From positions 23,292 to 87,291 of the forward strand of contig CAMYNL010000011.1 of assembly GCA_947259705.1 (NCBI GenBank): 64,000 bases of DNA, written 5' to 3'. Below are positions 35,487 through 45,135 of the stretch, in pieces (position 1 is the first letter of the stretch; every line of letters begins with the position of its first letter). The translations under genes were made by a program, and so were the position numbers. The stretch is from an uncultured Gammaproteobacteria bacterium (GTDB lineage: Bacteria; Pseudomonadota; Gammaproteobacteria; Arenicellales; JAANXG01). The notes under the pieces were generated by a model, which saw nothing but the letters and a program-made list of their open reading frames with translations, did not search any database and was not told the origin of the DNA.

Positions 35487-37538
35487 ATGAGCAACATCGA
35501 AGAAATCAAGGTTCCTGACATTGGAGATTTTCAGGATGTCGATGTCATCGAGGTACTGGTGGCGGCGGGTGATGCGGTCAACATCGACGACGCACTGATA
35601 ACCCTGGAGAGCGACAAGGCATCCATGGACATACCGGCTCCGATGTCCGGGACGGTGCAGCAGGTCAAGGTGAACGTCGGCGATAAGGTGTCCGAGGGTA
35701 GCGTTATATTAACCCTGGAGGTCGCGGAATCCCCGCAGGTGGCGGATAAGGAGCCGCAGCCAACGATCCATGGTACCGGGGCTGCCACCGCAGCGCCCGG
35801 CGACAGCGGCGGTGGTTACGGCGGTGGCGGGGTGCAGGACGTACTGGTGCCCGACATCGGGGACTTCAGTGGCGTGGACGTGATCGAAGTACTGGTGGTA
35901 TCAGGCGACCGGGTGAAAGAGGACGATGCCCTGATAACGCTGGAGAGCGACAAGGCCTCCATGGACGTGCCCTCCCCGCATGCGGGAATAGTTAAGGACG
36001 TCAAGATTGTCGTCGGTGACAAGGTCTCAAAAGGCGATCTGATCCTGACCATGGAACTGGCCGCCGGCGGCAAGGTCGAGGCGGCGGCCGCTACCCCGGT
36101 TGCCGAGACCTACGGGGGCAACGCCGATGTGCAGGCGGAGGTGGTGGTGCTGGGGTCTGGTCCGGGTGGATACACCGCCGCTTTCCGCGCCGCCGATCTG
36201 GGCCTCAAAACGGTCATTGTCGAGCGTTACGATACCTTGGGCGGCGTATGCCTCAACGTGGGTTGCATACCCTCAAAGGCGCTGCTGCACGCAGCCAAGG
36301 TGCTGGACGAGGCCGAAGATTTTGCCGCTCATGGGATCAGGTTCGCTGCCCCGGAGGTCGATATCGATGCCCTGCGCGGCTGGAAAGACGGCGTCGTCAA
36401 GCGGCTGACGGGTGGGCTGGCCGGCCTGGCCAAGCAGCGTGAGGTGGACGTAGTCAAGGGCGTGGGAGTTTTTCTCGATCCCCATCACCTGGAGGTGGAG
36501 GGGGCGAACGGTTCGAAAACCATCATCGGATTCCAGCATTGCATCATCGCCGCCGGGTCGCAACCGGTCGAACTTCCGTTCATCCCGGATGATCCCCGAG
36601 TAATCGATTCGACAGGTGCCTTGAAAATGGAGGACATACCGGGTCGGCTGCTGGTGATCGGGGGCGGCATTATCGGCCTCGAGATGGCAACGGTTTATCA
36701 CTCGCTGGGATCCGGGATAACCGTAGTCGAGATGCTCGACTCTTTGATTGCCGGCTGCGACAAGGACATCGTCAAGCCTCTGCATAGGCGTATCGAGAAA
36801 CGCTATGAATCAATCCTGCTGAATACAAGGGTAACCCAGGTCGAGGCCCTCAGCGAGGGACTGCGGGTGACTTTCGAGGGCGACAAGGCCCCTGAACCTC
36901 AGCTCTACGATCGCATACTGGTGTCCGTCGGACGCGTCCCCAACGGTAGGAACATAGCCGCCGATAATGCCGGGGTGGCGGTCGACGAACGCGGATTCAT
37001 CGCGGTGGACATGCAGCAGCGTACCAACGTCGGGCACATCTTTGCCATCGGGGACATCGTAGGCCAACCCATGCTCGCACACAAGGCAGTACACGAAGGC
37101 AAGGTGGCGGCTGAAGTATGTGCCGGCATGCAAGCACATTTCGACGCGCGCGTGATCCCCTCGGTGGCGTATACCGATCCCGAGGTGGCATGGGTGGGCG
37201 TAACGGAAGCGGAGGCCAAGGCGCAGGGCATTGCTTACGGCAAGGGGGTATTCCCCTGGGCCGCGAGCGGCCGGGCATTGTCGCTGGCGCGAGACGAAGG
37301 GATGACCAAGCTGATATTTGACGAAGCAACGGAGCGGGTGATCGGCGCCGGTATCGTAGGCTCCAACGCGGGCGATCTCATCGCGGAAGTGGCGCTGGCG
37401 ATCGAGATGGGCTGCGACGCCTCGGACATCGGCCTGACGGTCCACCCGCATCCGACGCTCTCGGAAACCGTGGCCATGTCCGCGGAAGCCTTCGAGGGCA
37501 CGATCACGGACCTATATATGCCCAGGAAGAAGAAGTAA
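35487..37538 (+). CDS. lpdA: Dihydrolipoyl dehydrogenase (E3) with two N-terminal lipoyl domains
   Basis: A 683-residue E3. Residues 5-80 and about 115-192 are two lipoyl domains (Lys44 and Lys156 in ESDKAS), joined by Gly-rich linkers. The flavoprotein part starts near residue 213 with [15 protein letters not shown] (FAD binding), the redox disulfide [13 protein letters not shown] (Cys255/Cys260), an NAD-binding [14 protein letters not shown] near 390 and a C-terminal HPHPTLSE near 650 with the catalytic His/Glu. E3 with a single lipoyl domain is known in Neisseria and Ralstonia; two are uncommon. It reoxidises dihydrolipoamide to make NADH for the complex. Confidence 0.95.
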   Translation: MSNIEEIKVPDIGDFQDVDVIEVLVAAGDAVNIDDALITLESDKASMDIPAPMSGTVQQVKVNVGDKVSEGSVILTLEVAESPQVADKEPQPTIHGTGAATAAPGDSGGGYGGGGVQDVLVPDIGDFSGVDVIEVLVVSGDRVKEDDALITLESDKASMDVPSPHAGIVKDVKIVVGDKVSKGDLILTMELAAGGKVEAAAATPVAETYGGNADVQAEVVVLGSGPGGYTAAFRAADLGLKTVIVERYDTLGGVCLNVGCIPSKALLHAAKVLDEAEDFAAHGIRFAAPEVDIDALRGWKDGVVKRLTGGLAGLAKQREVDVVKGVGVFLDPHHLEVEGANGSKTIIGFQHCIIAAGSQPVELPFIPDDPRVIDSTGALKMEDIPGRLLVIGGGIIGLEMATVYHSLGSGITVVEMLDSLIAGCDKDIVKPLHRRIEKRYESILLNTRVTQVEALSEGLRVTFEGDKAPEPQLYDRILVSVGRVPNGRNIAADNAGVAVDERGFIAVDMQQRTNVGHIFAIGDIVGQPMLAHKAVHEGKVAAEVCAGMQAHFDARVIPSVAYTDPEVAWVGVTEAEAKAQGIAYGKGVFPWAASGRALSLARDEGMTKLIFDEATERVIGAGIVGSNAGDLIAEVALAIEMGCDASDIGLTVHPHPTLSETVAMSAEAFEGTITDLYMPRKKK

Positions 37539-37540
37539 TC

Positions 37541-38521
37541 ATGTCCGCCGACGAAGCAGCCGCTCCCCCGTCGCGGCCGCGCAAGCGGAGGACAAGACCG
37601 GGTGAAAAACTGCGTGGCGCCGAGAAGCTGGCGCGCATCCCCGTCAAGGTGTCTCCCCGCGAGGAAGCGCTGCCAAAACCACCCTGGCTTAAGATCAGGC
37701 TGCCCACCGCTTCCCAGCGGGAGCGGGTGCGCGGCCTGCTTCGTGCCAGCCGGCTCCATACGGTATGCGAAGAAGCGGCGTGTCCCAACCTGCCGGAATG
37801 TTTCGGCCACGGTACGGCGACCTTCATGATCATGGGTGATGTGTGCACCCGGCGCTGCCCGTTTTGCGAGGTCGCACACGGCCGGCCGCTGCCGCTGGAT
37901 ACGGACGAACCGGTGCGGCTGGCACAGACCGTGCGGGACATGGGGCTGCGCTACGTGGTGATTACCTCGGTGGATCGGGATGATCTGCGCGACGGGGGCG
38001 CAGGCCATTTCTCCGCCTGCATAGCCGCCGTCCGGACCGCGAACCCCGGCATCCGAGTGGAAATCCTGGTGCCGGATTTTCGGGGTCGAATGGAACAGGC
38101 CCTGAACAGCCTGGCCGCGCAGCCGCCCGACGTGTTCAACCACAACCTGGAGACCGTGCCCCGCCTTTACAAGCAGGCGCGGCCCGGCGCCGATTATGAG
38201 TGGTCACTGGATCTTCTGCGGAGCTATCGCGAGCGGCAGCCCGGCATTCCGACCAAGTCCGGATTGATGCTGGGACTGGGAGAGCGCAACGACGAGGTCA
38301 TCGCGACCATGAAGCGCCTGCGTGACCACGGCTGCGAGATGCTGACGCTGGGCCAGTACCTGCAGCCCAGCCGCCATCATCTGCCCGTGGACCGCTACGT
38401 CGAGCCGTATGTGTTCGAGGAGCTGAAGTCAGTCGGCGAGCGTATGGGTTTCAAGCATGTCGCGAGCGGACCTTTCGTGCGCTCTTCCTACCACGCCGAC
38501 CAGCAGGCTGCGGGCGTCTGA
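37541..38521 (+). CDS. lipA: Lipoyl synthase
   Basis: A 326-residue radical SAM enzyme that inserts two sulfurs into octanoyl groups on lipoyl domains. The auxiliary [4Fe-4S] cluster motif [12 protein letters not shown] is near residues 76-87 and the radical [11 protein letters not shown] near 102-109. [26 protein letters not shown] and [10 protein letters not shown] follow, and the conserved C-terminal [12 protein letters not shown] carries the serine ligand. The N-terminus has an extra basic stretch ([10 protein letters not shown]). The ATG is 2 bases after the lpdA stop, so the enzyme that makes lipoyl groups is translated with the complex that needs them. LipB/LplA is not in the window. 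Confidence 0.96.
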   Translation: MSADEAAAPPSRPRKRRTRPGEKLRGAEKLARIPVKVSPREEALPKPPWLKIRLPTASQRERVRGLLRASRLHTVCEEAACPNLPECFGHGTATFMIMGDVCTRRCPFCEVAHGRPLPLDTDEPVRLAQTVRDMGLRYVVITSVDRDDLRDGGAGHFSACIAAVRTANPGIRVEILVPDFRGRMEQALNSLAAQPPDVFNHNLETVPRLYKQARPGADYEWSLDLLRSYRERQPGIPTKSGLMLGLGERNDEVIATMKRLRDHGCEMLTLGQYLQPSRHHLPVDRYVEPYVFEELKSVGERMGFKHVASGPFVRSSYHADQQAAGV

Positions 38522-38581
38522 CCGCTAACCCCTCGTCGATCGATAATCGAAACACGAGTGCGCGGGCAGATCCGCGCCGGC

Positions 38582-40183
38582 TCAGTGCGCTGTCACCGAC
38601 GTACCGTCGTCCGACACCGGTTTATCGGGTTCCTTCAGCCACCGGAACGGCGCCCATCGAGTCAGCTTCAGTCCCTTGTGCAAGCTGAGCAGGATAAATG
38701 CCGCGAGGGTGACGAGATGCAGTTCGGGGTGAACAATCAGCACCTGCCCCAGGGGTTCCCAGGACATTACCAGATACGCGAGCAAGGCCAGTATGACGGT
38801 GATGACCAGGCGCTGTACAGCGACTCTTGCTCCCAATTCGTCCAGCACGTTGTAGACGTTGTCCGACAGGGAGGTAAGCACGACGACCGGCAGCAGCACC
38901 TCGCCGGATATGTCGAACCAGAAAGCGTTGAGCCCTGATACGCTGAAGGCAAGGGCGAGGACCACCAGGGTGAAGGTCAGGCCCAGCCTTGATCCACGGG
39001 GGGCCTTGCGGCCAAGCAGGAGCCCGCGCCCCAGCAGGCTGAACAGTACGATCGTTCCCAGCAAGGCTATCACCAGGAGCGGATGCGAATAGACAACCGC
39101 GAGGGCGAGCAGGGTGGGCGTGAACACGCCATAGCCCCTGATGTCGGCCATCCTGGTGATGGCGCTCGTCAGCAGGACGCAGAGCGGGAGCAGCATGAGC
39201 AGTCCCAGCGCAGCGCGGCTGACCAGCGGCAGGCTGGCAAGGTCGAGCACGCGCAAGAACGGATTCATACGGGAGGCGATATTGAGAGACGCAGAACCCC
39301 GGCTAAGTTCGTAATGGACCAACGCTACCGGTCTTTCGTTGAAGCTCACGATAGCGGCACCACCGCGGTTCATGGGCACGTAATAACCGGGAAGCTGTCG
39401 CGAGTGGCCGAAGGTGGGGTCATAAGGCACCCAGTTTTCGTCAATATAGGCCTCGACCCAGTAGTGCGGTTTTGTCGGCAACTGCTCCTGCAAGCGGAAC
39501 CCTGCCACCGTACGCGCCGGGACTTTTGCCAGCCTCAGTAACGCGACCATGGCTTGTGCTTTGCCCAGCGCGGTCCCCTGCCGTTTGCGTAAAACGACAG
39601 CCGCCTCGTCGTGACCAGCCATCTTGGTTATGCGAACCTGGTTCTGCAGGTGGCGGAACGCGCCGTCGATGAACTCCGCCTGGGAACGGGTCTTCTCGTT
39701 GATCGAGGCGAAAACCTCTTCGACCGCAGCGGACGTCAGCTGGTAGGCTGCCCCGTTACTGAGCCAGAGTTCTCTCTTGTCAGGCGTCATGGAAGGGGGG
39801 TCCGCGCGGCTGGTGACATGCCCAAGGGGAGCGTAATGCATGTCGTATGCGGCCACAAACCTCAGGTTGCCGGCACGCTTGGCGCTCGCCGTGATTTGCC
39901 GTCCCCCGCGACGAGACGTCCGCTGGCGCTGGATGTAGAAATCGTCATGGCTCAACTGCTGACCGGTGAGCAGTACCGTGCGCGTGTCATGGGGCGGAAA
40001 GAGAAGCAAGGACCCGTGTGGCTCCATCGTATGCAGCCTTATGTCGATGGATAGTCGCCATGCCTCGTCCTGGTTAGGCACCGTTTTGGAGTCCCCGAAC
40101 TTCCAATGCACGGTCGAGAGGATTGCGGCTGCGGCAACCAGAGCCAGTGCCGTAATCAGCCTGCGGCGGCGGGATATGTCCAT
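38582..40183 (-). CDS. Inactive transglutaminase-like domain fused to seven membrane helices
   Basis: A 533-residue protein. A signal or anchor helix (residues 9-24) is followed by a periplasmic region with a transglutaminase-like core near residues 200-260: the His (PHYWVEAY, His240) and Asp (YDPTFG, Asp255) are kept but the catalytic Cys is replaced by Ala205. From about residue 320 there are seven hydrophobic segments. This is the layout of the Pfam pair Transglut_i_TM plus 7TM_transglut. Such genes usually sit next to an ATP-grasp (RimK-like) gene and an M14-like or Asp-protease gene, none of which is here. A sensing or ligand-binding role is likely; function is unknown. Confidence 0.75.
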   Translation of the reverse strand: MDISRRRRLITALALVAAAAILSTVHWKFGDSKTVPNQDEAWRLSIDIRLHTMEPHGSLLLFPPHDTRTVLLTGQQLSHDDFYIQRQRTSRRGGRQITASAKRAGNLRFVAAYDMHYAPLGHVTSRADPPSMTPDKRELWLSNGAAYQLTSAAVEEVFASINEKTRSQAEFIDGAFRHLQNQVRITKMAGHDEAAVVLRKRQGTALGKAQAMVALLRLAKVPARTVAGFRLQEQLPTKPHYWVEAYIDENWVPYDPTFGHSRQLPGYYVPMNRGGAAIVSFNERPVALVHYELSRGSASLNIASRMNPFLRVLDLASLPLVSRAALGLLMLLPLCVLLTSAITRMADIRGYGVFTPTLLALAVVYSHPLLVIALLGTIVLFSLLGRGLLLGRKAPRGSRLGLTFTLVVLALAFSVSGLNAFWFDISGEVLLPVVVLTSLSDNVYNVLDELGARVAVQRLVITVILALLAYLVMSWEPLGQVLIVHPELHLVTLAAFILLSLHKGLKLTRWAPFRWLKEPDKPVSDDGTSVTAH

Positions 40184-40440
40184 CTTCAGGGAGCGGCCCT
40201 AATGGAACGAAGGGACGTAAGGATACCGCCCAGTCGACGCCGTTGGGAGTTTGATCTGACACCGCAGCCGACCGATCAGGCTTGCCAGTACGGTCCACGG
40301 TCGGCGGCCCCGGTTGCACACTTTCCCGGGTGCACCTACCAGCCGGTGTGCGCGGTGTTCACGAGCACGATAGAAAATCCCCGCACCCCACCGCAGCCCG
40401 GACAACGCCCAATCAACCTCCGTTCCAAGTCGGCTTCGAC

Positions 40441-41019
40441 CTATTCCCCCTTGACCGAGATCACTCGCTTCTTGCTCTTGGCGCGCCTGGTCTTCGGCAT
40501 GTCGATGACCAGCATGCCCTTGGCAAAGTTCGCGGAGATCTTGCCGGCATCAACATCATCGGGCACACGGAAGCTGCGGCGGAACGAACCGAAATGCCGC
40601 TCCTGGAGATGATAATCCTTCTTCGACTCCTTCCGCTCTTCCTCTTTCTGGCCGCTGATGGTCAGCATCTTTTCCACCAATGAGACCTCGACATCCTTCT
40701 CATCCATGCCTGGGATTTCTGCAGTAACGGTATAGCCGTCATCGCTTTCGGCGATGTCTACGCGCACACCCTTGCTCCATTTCCCGAGCCGCTCGCGCAG
40801 GTCCAGGGAACGGAAGGGCTCAATTTCCGGCCAGTGGATGTCGGGCATCCTGAGGGAGGGCCAGTCGCCGAAATAGCGATCGAAAAGGCTTTCCATCTCC
40901 TTGCGCATGATTGCAATGGGATTCAGAACCTCTGGTTCGGTCGCCTCGGTCGTGGCCGGGGCGGGCGATTTCTTGACCTTCTTGGCCGTGGCTTTCGCCT
41001 TGGTTTTCTTCGCAGCCAT
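40441..41019 (-). CDS. Hsp20/alpha-crystallin small heat shock protein
   Basis: A 192-residue holdase chaperone. The N-terminal tail (residues 2-20) is Lys/Ala-rich (AAKKTKAKATAKKVKKSP), unusual for Hsp20. An N-terminal region with MRKEMESLFDRYFGDW follows, then the alpha-crystallin domain (about 85-180), with VDIAESDDGYTVTAEIPGM, SGQKEEERKESKKDYH and FRRSFRVPDDVDAGKISANFAKGML, and a C-terminal tail. It prevents aggregation of unfolded proteins. The ATG follows AAAGGAG. An FNR-like box lies 63-76 bases upstream at 41082-41095. Confidence 0.92.
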   Translation of the reverse strand: MAAKKTKAKATAKKVKKSPAPATTEATEPEVLNPIAIMRKEMESLFDRYFGDWPSLRMPDIHWPEIEPFRSLDLRERLGKWSKGVRVDIAESDDGYTVTAEIPGMDEKDVEVSLVEKMLTISGQKEEERKESKKDYHLQERHFGSFRRSFRVPDDVDAGKISANFAKGMLVIDMPKTRRAKSKKRVISVKGE

Positions 41020-41081
41020 GTTATCGCTCCTTTCGCATTAAGTCAGTCATTCAAACAGTAATGTCGACGGTTTGGGCGGCA

Positions 41082-41095
41082 TTGATCTGGGTCAA
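41082..41095 (-). promoter_or_regulatory. FNR-like box upstream of the Hsp20 gene
   Basis: TTGAT-CTGG-GTCAA matches the FNR/Anr consensus TTGAT-N4-ATCAA at nine of ten conserved positions. On the minus strand a TACTGT hexamer (41060-41055) lies about 31 bases from the box centre, the spacing of a class II site. Placement between hsp20 and the divergent molybdenum hydroxylase genes leaves the target uncertain, and hsp20 is the better positional fit. Confidence 0.4.
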
Positions 41096-41303
41096 CAACC
41101 GGCGACATTCACGCTTGTGCGCTTAGACCGTTCCGACTCCCGGTGCTACATCGCTGGCTGGATAGTCGACCCGGGTTGGCAGCTCACCGCATCGGATAGT
41201 ACCCCCGTCGTGCGGCCGCCACCAGTGGTCCGTTTTGGCTTGGTGTAACGTGGCGCTAAAGTATGATTTTTCTTCACGGATTCCTGATACTGCGGGAGGT
41301 GTC

Positions 41304-41774
41304 ATGGTCAGTCTTATTGTCAACGGTGAAAGCAGGAAACTGGACATCGAGCCGTCAACGCCATTGCTCTGGGCGCTGAGAGACGCTCTGGCGCTGACCG
41401 GGACCAAGTACGGTTGCGGCATCGCACTCTGCGGTGCCTGCACGGTGTTGGTTGAAGGACAACCCGCACGGGCCTGCGTGACACCGGTGAGTTCCGTCGC
41501 CGGCAAGCGTATCACCACCATTGAGGGACTATCCAGAACAGGCGGCCACGCGGTGCAGCGGGCCTGGGTGGCGGAGGACGTCCCCCAGTGCGGCTTTTGC
41601 CAGTCCGGCCAGATCCTGTCGGCGGTGGCACTGCTGGAGCGTAATCCCGATCCCACGGATGCAGATATCAATGCGGCGATGTCAGTCGTGCTGTGCCGCT
41701 GCGGTACCTACCAGCGCATCCGCCGGGCCATCAGGGTTGCCGCGGCAGACAAGGCCGCAGCGGAGCGGTCATGA
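41304..41774 (+). CDS. [2Fe-2S] subunit of molybdenum hydroxylase (IorA-like)
   Basis: A 156-residue iron-sulfur subunit of the xanthine dehydrogenase/isoquinoline 1-oxidoreductase family. A plant-type ferredoxin cluster is coordinated by [11 protein letters not shown] and a further Cys in ARACV (residues about 39-60); the second cluster by CGFC (near 99) and CRCGTY (near 134). The frame opens at 41235, but ATG 41304 after GGGAGGTG is the true start. It transfers electrons from the molybdenum subunit encoded just downstream (ATGA overlap) to an acceptor such as a cytochrome. No FAD subunit is present, as in IorAB types. Confidence 0.9.
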   Translation: MVSLIVNGESRKLDIEPSTPLLWALRDALALTGTKYGCGIALCGACTVLVEGQPARACVTPVSSVAGKRITTIEGLSRTGGHAVQRAWVAEDVPQCGFCQSGQILSAVALLERNPDPTDADINAAMSVVLCRCGTYQRIRRAIRVAAADKAAAERS

Positions 41775-43906
41775 GCAACCGCATGGAGGTCTCCAGGCGT
41801 ACTTTTCTGCAGGCCTCGCTGGCTGCAGGGGGCGGCCTGCTGCTGGGTTTTGAACTCGGCCCAGCGGCGCACGCGGAGGCCGCGTCCGCGGCAAGCGACA
41901 CCGGCTTCGAACCCAATGCCTGGCTGAGCATCGCTGATGACGGCACGGTAACGGTACGCGTCGCCAGCTCGGAGATGGGGCAGGGCGTGATGACTGCCAT
42001 ACCAATGCTGGTGGCCGAGGAACTCGACGCCAACTGGAAACACGTACGCGCGGAATTCGCGCCGGTAGACCCCGCCTACACCAATCCGCGCCTGCGCAGC
42101 CAGGCCACCGGGGGCAGCACGGCGGTGCGCGGTTTCTGGACCAGCGTGCGCGAGGCCGGCGCGGCGGCGCGAGAGATGCTGCTGGCGGCGGCTGCGCAGA
42201 CCTGGGCGGTGGACGTGGGCGAGTGCCGGACCGACGCCGGCAAGGTGGTGCATACCGCCAGCGGACGCAGCCTGGAGTATGGCGCGCTGGTTGCCACCGC
42301 CGCCGTGCAGCCGCTGCCGGAGCTGCTGTTCCTCAAGGACCCGACCGAGTTCACACTCGTCGGGCAGTCGCTGCCGAGGCTGGATACCCCAGCCAAGACG
42401 GATGGTAGTGCGGTATTCGGGCAGGACGTACGACTTCCCGGTATGTTGACCGCCACCGTGCTGCGCTGCCCGGTATTCGGCGGCAAACTGAGGCGCTTTG
42501 ACGCGCAGGCGGCGAAGCGGATCGCGGGTGTGCGCGAAGTATTGCAGATCAGCAGCGGCATCGCGGTGGTGGCTGACGGGTTCTGGCCGGCAAACCTGGG
42601 CCGCGACGCGTTGTCGGTGGAGTGGGACGAAGGCCCCGGCGCGGAGCTCGATGACGACATCATCCGAAACCAGTTCCGGGGCGCGGTAACCGGGGGACGC
42701 GTCGTCAGGAACGATGGTGACGCGGAGGCGATGCTGGCGGCTGCCGCGGATGCGTTGAAGGCCGTCTACGAGGTGCCGTTTCTGGCCCATGCCTGCATGG
42801 AGCCAATGAACGCCACGGCAGACGTGCGCAAGGACGGTTGTGACATCTGGGCGCCGACGCAGGGACAAACCGCTACCCAGCAGACCGCCATGAAGCTTAC
42901 CGGGCTGCCGGCCGAGAAGGTCAGGGTACACACCACCTTCCTCGGCGGAGGATTCGGGCGCCGCTCCGAAGTGGACTTCATTGCCGATGCGGTGGAGATT
43001 TCGATTGCAGTAGGCAGGCCGGTCAAGGTCATCTGGACCCGCGAGGACGACATACAGCATGATTTCTACCGTCCCGCTACCTACAACGAACTTGCCGCGG
43101 TGCTCGGTAAGAACGGGTTACCCCAGGCCTGGATCCATCGCATTGCCGGGCCCTCCATCCTAGCCAGGCGTTTCCCCGACCGGGTCCGGGACGCGGCGGA
43201 TTTCACCAACATCGAAGGCGCGGCCAACATCCCCTATGCCATCCCCAATGTCCGGGTGTCCTACGCGATGGTCAATCCGGGGGTGCCGGTCGGTTTCTGG
43301 CGCTCCGTGGGCAGCTCACAGAACGCATTCATCACCGAGTGTTTCCTCGACGAACTCGCCGCGGCTGCCGGCAAGGACCCCGTCGAATACCGCCGTGCCC
43401 TGCTGGTCGGTCATCCACGCCACGAGAACGTCCTGGAGCTGGCCGCCCGAAAATCCGGCTGGGGGTCTCCACTGCCCCCGGGCCGTTATCGCGGCATCGC
43501 CGTGGCCGAATCGTTTGCCAGTTTCGTCGCTCAGGTCGCCGAAGTCTCGGTGGATGCACAGCAGGGCATCCGGGTCCATCGAGTCGTCTGCGCGGTGGAT
43601 TGCGGTGTGACGGTGAACCCGGGCATCATCGAGGCGCAGATGGAGAGCGGCATCGTCTATGGATTGACTGCCGCGCTGAAGGGCCAGATCACTATAGACC
43701 GCGGCCGGGTGCGGCAGTCCAACTTCAACGACTACCCGATGTTGACCATAGCCGAGATGCCGAGCGTGGAAGTACATATACTGCCGAGCAGGGAGGACCC
43801 CGGGGGGGTCGGCGAGCCGGGCACGCCACCCATCGCGCCCGCTGTCGCGAACGCGGTTTTCGCGGCTACCGGCCGCCCCGTCCGCAGACTGCCCGTGAGG
43901 CTCTAA
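41771..43906 (+). CDS. Molybdopterin-binding subunit of molybdenum hydroxylase (IorB-like)
   Basis: A 711-residue large subunit. It begins with a twin-arginine signal ([15 protein letters not shown], residues 8-22), so the holoenzyme is exported folded to the periplasm or membrane. [20 protein letters not shown] near 66-85 and the Moco-binding [12 protein letters not shown] near 395-406 are typical; [18 protein letters not shown] and [16 protein letters not shown] near the C-terminus (with the catalytic Glu in GEPGTPP) complete the site. The ATG overlaps the small-subunit stop as ATGA. Known members oxidise N-heterocycles or aldehydes; the substrate is unknown. The assembly chaperone gene is not adjacent. 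Confidence 0.9.
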   Translation: MSNRMEVSRRTFLQASLAAGGGLLLGFELGPAAHAEAASAASDTGFEPNAWLSIADDGTVTVRVASSEMGQGVMTAIPMLVAEELDANWKHVRAEFAPVDPAYTNPRLRSQATGGSTAVRGFWTSVREAGAAAREMLLAAAAQTWAVDVGECRTDAGKVVHTASGRSLEYGALVATAAVQPLPELLFLKDPTEFTLVGQSLPRLDTPAKTDGSAVFGQDVRLPGMLTATVLRCPVFGGKLRRFDAQAAKRIAGVREVLQISSGIAVVADGFWPANLGRDALSVEWDEGPGAELDDDIIRNQFRGAVTGGRVVRNDGDAEAMLAAAADALKAVYEVPFLAHACMEPMNATADVRKDGCDIWAPTQGQTATQQTAMKLTGLPAEKVRVHTTFLGGGFGRRSEVDFIADAVEISIAVGRPVKVIWTREDDIQHDFYRPATYNELAAVLGKNGLPQAWIHRIAGPSILARRFPDRVRDAADFTNIEGAANIPYAIPNVRVSYAMVNPGVPVGFWRSVGSSQNAFITECFLDELAAAAGKDPVEYRRALLVGHPRHENVLELAARKSGWGSPLPPGRYRGIAVAESFASFVAQVAEVSVDAQQGIRVHRVVCAVDCGVTVNPGIIEAQMESGIVYGLTAALKGQITIDRGRVRQSNFNDYPMLTIAEMPSVEVHILPSREDPGGVGEPGTPPIAPAVANAVFAATGRPVRRLPVRL

Positions 43907-43912
43907 CGGCCG

Positions 43913-44329
43913 TCAGGGAAATGCAGCGCTCAACGCCGCCTTGACCAGGTCCGCAGGCGGGCCGTCCAATGACTCGGGGTGGGCTTGGCCGTATTCCGAT
44001 ACAAGCTGCAGCAACTGATCGAAGGTGAGTTGCTCCGGCACGTTGCGCAGGCATTCGACCTCCGTGCGCCATGACAGTTCCTGCACGTCGCTGACGCAAT
44101 CGTTGTCCCGCAGATGCACCACCGCCCGATAGAATCCGGACAGATAGTCACGGCAGCGTGAAACTGCTGGTGCTTCTGCCGATGACCCGGGGGTCAGCAG
44201 GGGCTGGCAGGCAACCAGCAGGTCATGGCCCGTGGTCAGTCCATACTTCTGATGATCCGCGATAGCGGCGGGGATGCTGATAACGAGCGTACCCAGCAGG
44301 GCAGCTGACAAGTGATGGCTACGTTTCAT
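43913..44329 (-). CDS. Rap1a/Tai-like secreted small protein
   Basis: A 138-residue protein with a signal peptide (residues 1-24, ALLGTLVISIPAAIADH) and the pattern GHDLLVACQPLL, CRDYLSGFYRAV, VECLRN...TFDQLLQLVSEYGQAHPESLDGP, and VKAALSAAFP. This cysteine and length pattern fits the Rap1a/Tai family, immunity proteins against Ssp1/Tae4 effectors. No cognate effector or type VI secretion gene is visible nearby, so it may be a solitary homologue with another periplasmic role. ATG 44329 (MKRSHH) is chosen over the upstream frame start at 44395. Stops only 7 bases from the convergent IorB stop. Confidence 0.6.
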   Translation of the reverse strand: MKRSHHLSAALLGTLVISIPAAIADHQKYGLTTGHDLLVACQPLLTPGSSAEAPAVSRCRDYLSGFYRAVVHLRDNDCVSDVQELSWRTEVECLRNVPEQLTFDQLLQLVSEYGQAHPESLDGPPADLVKAALSAAFP

Positions 44330-44410
44330 GAGTGCAGACGTCCAATGACCAGAATTCGAGTTTCTGTCGCAACCTCTTTGCATCGTAGTACTCACGACAA
44401 GGAGAGGTGC

Positions 44411-44719
44411 TCAGTTGTTGTCAGGTGCTGCGAACCCGCGAAACTGTAGCCTGTCCCAGGCCAACCAGAACCCGGATCCAGCGAGCAGGAAGATCACTGA
44501 AAGGATCGGAATAAGATGCCTACCGTCCCAATCGGCTAATGTCGGTGACACGATCAGGGTCTGGAACATTATGACCCCAACTAGCAGTACCTTGTCCACG
44601 CGCCGACGAGTTGGGGCCGCGCTCACTCCGCACATTGCGAAGAGGTACACGGGCAACAGGAAAAGTAGCGAAATCAGGTTGTGATAGGTGGCAAAATAAG
44701 GTCGGATGTGTCTACGCAC
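44411..44719 (-). CDS. Small three-helix membrane protein
   Basis: A 102-residue hydrophobic protein of unknown function with about three transmembrane segments (residues 14-31, 43-58, 70-89). The middle DWDGRHLIPI resembles the last loop of GT39-type glycosyltransferases, so it could be a C-terminal remnant of one. It starts with GTG 44719 directly after an in-frame stop, but an AAGGAG 9 bases upstream suggests it is translated. It lies 51 bases after the cytochrome c gene, perhaps as an operon. Confidence 0.5.
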   Translation of the reverse strand: MRRHIRPYFATYHNLISLLFLLPVYLFAMCGVSAAPTRRRVDKVLLVGVIMFQTLIVSPTLADWDGRHLIPILSVIFLLAGSGFWLAWDRLQFRGFAAPDNN

Positions 44720-44770
44720 TTGTCAGACTCCTTCACGTAAGAACCCCAAGCTTGCAATGCTTCAGTCCCT

Positions 44771-45085
44771 TTACTTCCCCAGGTTCTGAATGTAGGCAAC
44801 CAGGTTGTCGATATCGGTCGGCGACAGGTTGAACTGCGTCATCGGCCAGTGAGGTGACCGGAGGAAGGCACGCAGCCTGTCCTCGCTGTAGCGTTCCCTG
44901 TCGCTGGCCAGTTCCGTGAAAGACGGGGCGTTTACGGAGGGGGGGCCGCCCTCGGGATTGTAATTCGGCACAGCATGACACTTTACGCAATGCTGAACCA
45001 CTATGGACTTGGCGGCGTCGGGGTCTCCCGCAAGGGCGTCCATCGCGAACGTCAAAAGAACTAAAGTAGAAATCGATCGGTACAT
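44771..45085 (-). CDS. Small monoheme c-type cytochrome
   Basis: A 104-residue periplasmic electron carrier. Residues 1-19 are a signal peptide, and the heme site is CVKCH (Cys33, Cys36, His37). The likely sixth ligand is the Met in WPMTQFNLS, followed by the terminal helix IDNLVAYIQNL typical of class I cytochromes. The frame is open to 45139, but ATG 45085 follows GGAG by 8 bases and is a better start. It precedes a small membrane protein gene. Its redox partner cannot be told. Confidence 0.85.
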   Translation of the reverse strand: MYRSISTLVLLTFAMDALAGDPDAAKSIVVQHCVKCHAVPNYNPEGGPPSVNAPSFTELASDRERYSEDRLRAFLRSPHWPMTQFNLSPTDIDNLVAYIQNLGK

Positions 45086-45135
45086 CACTGCTCCGTGCAC
45101 GCCCCGCGTAAATTTCCGCATATGCCACCGATTCT

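Noticed and set aside
43913..44329. A type VI secretion effector/immunity pair around the Rap1a/Tai-like gene
   Set aside because: No amidase effector or secretion gene is adjacent; only the immunity-like protein is supported.
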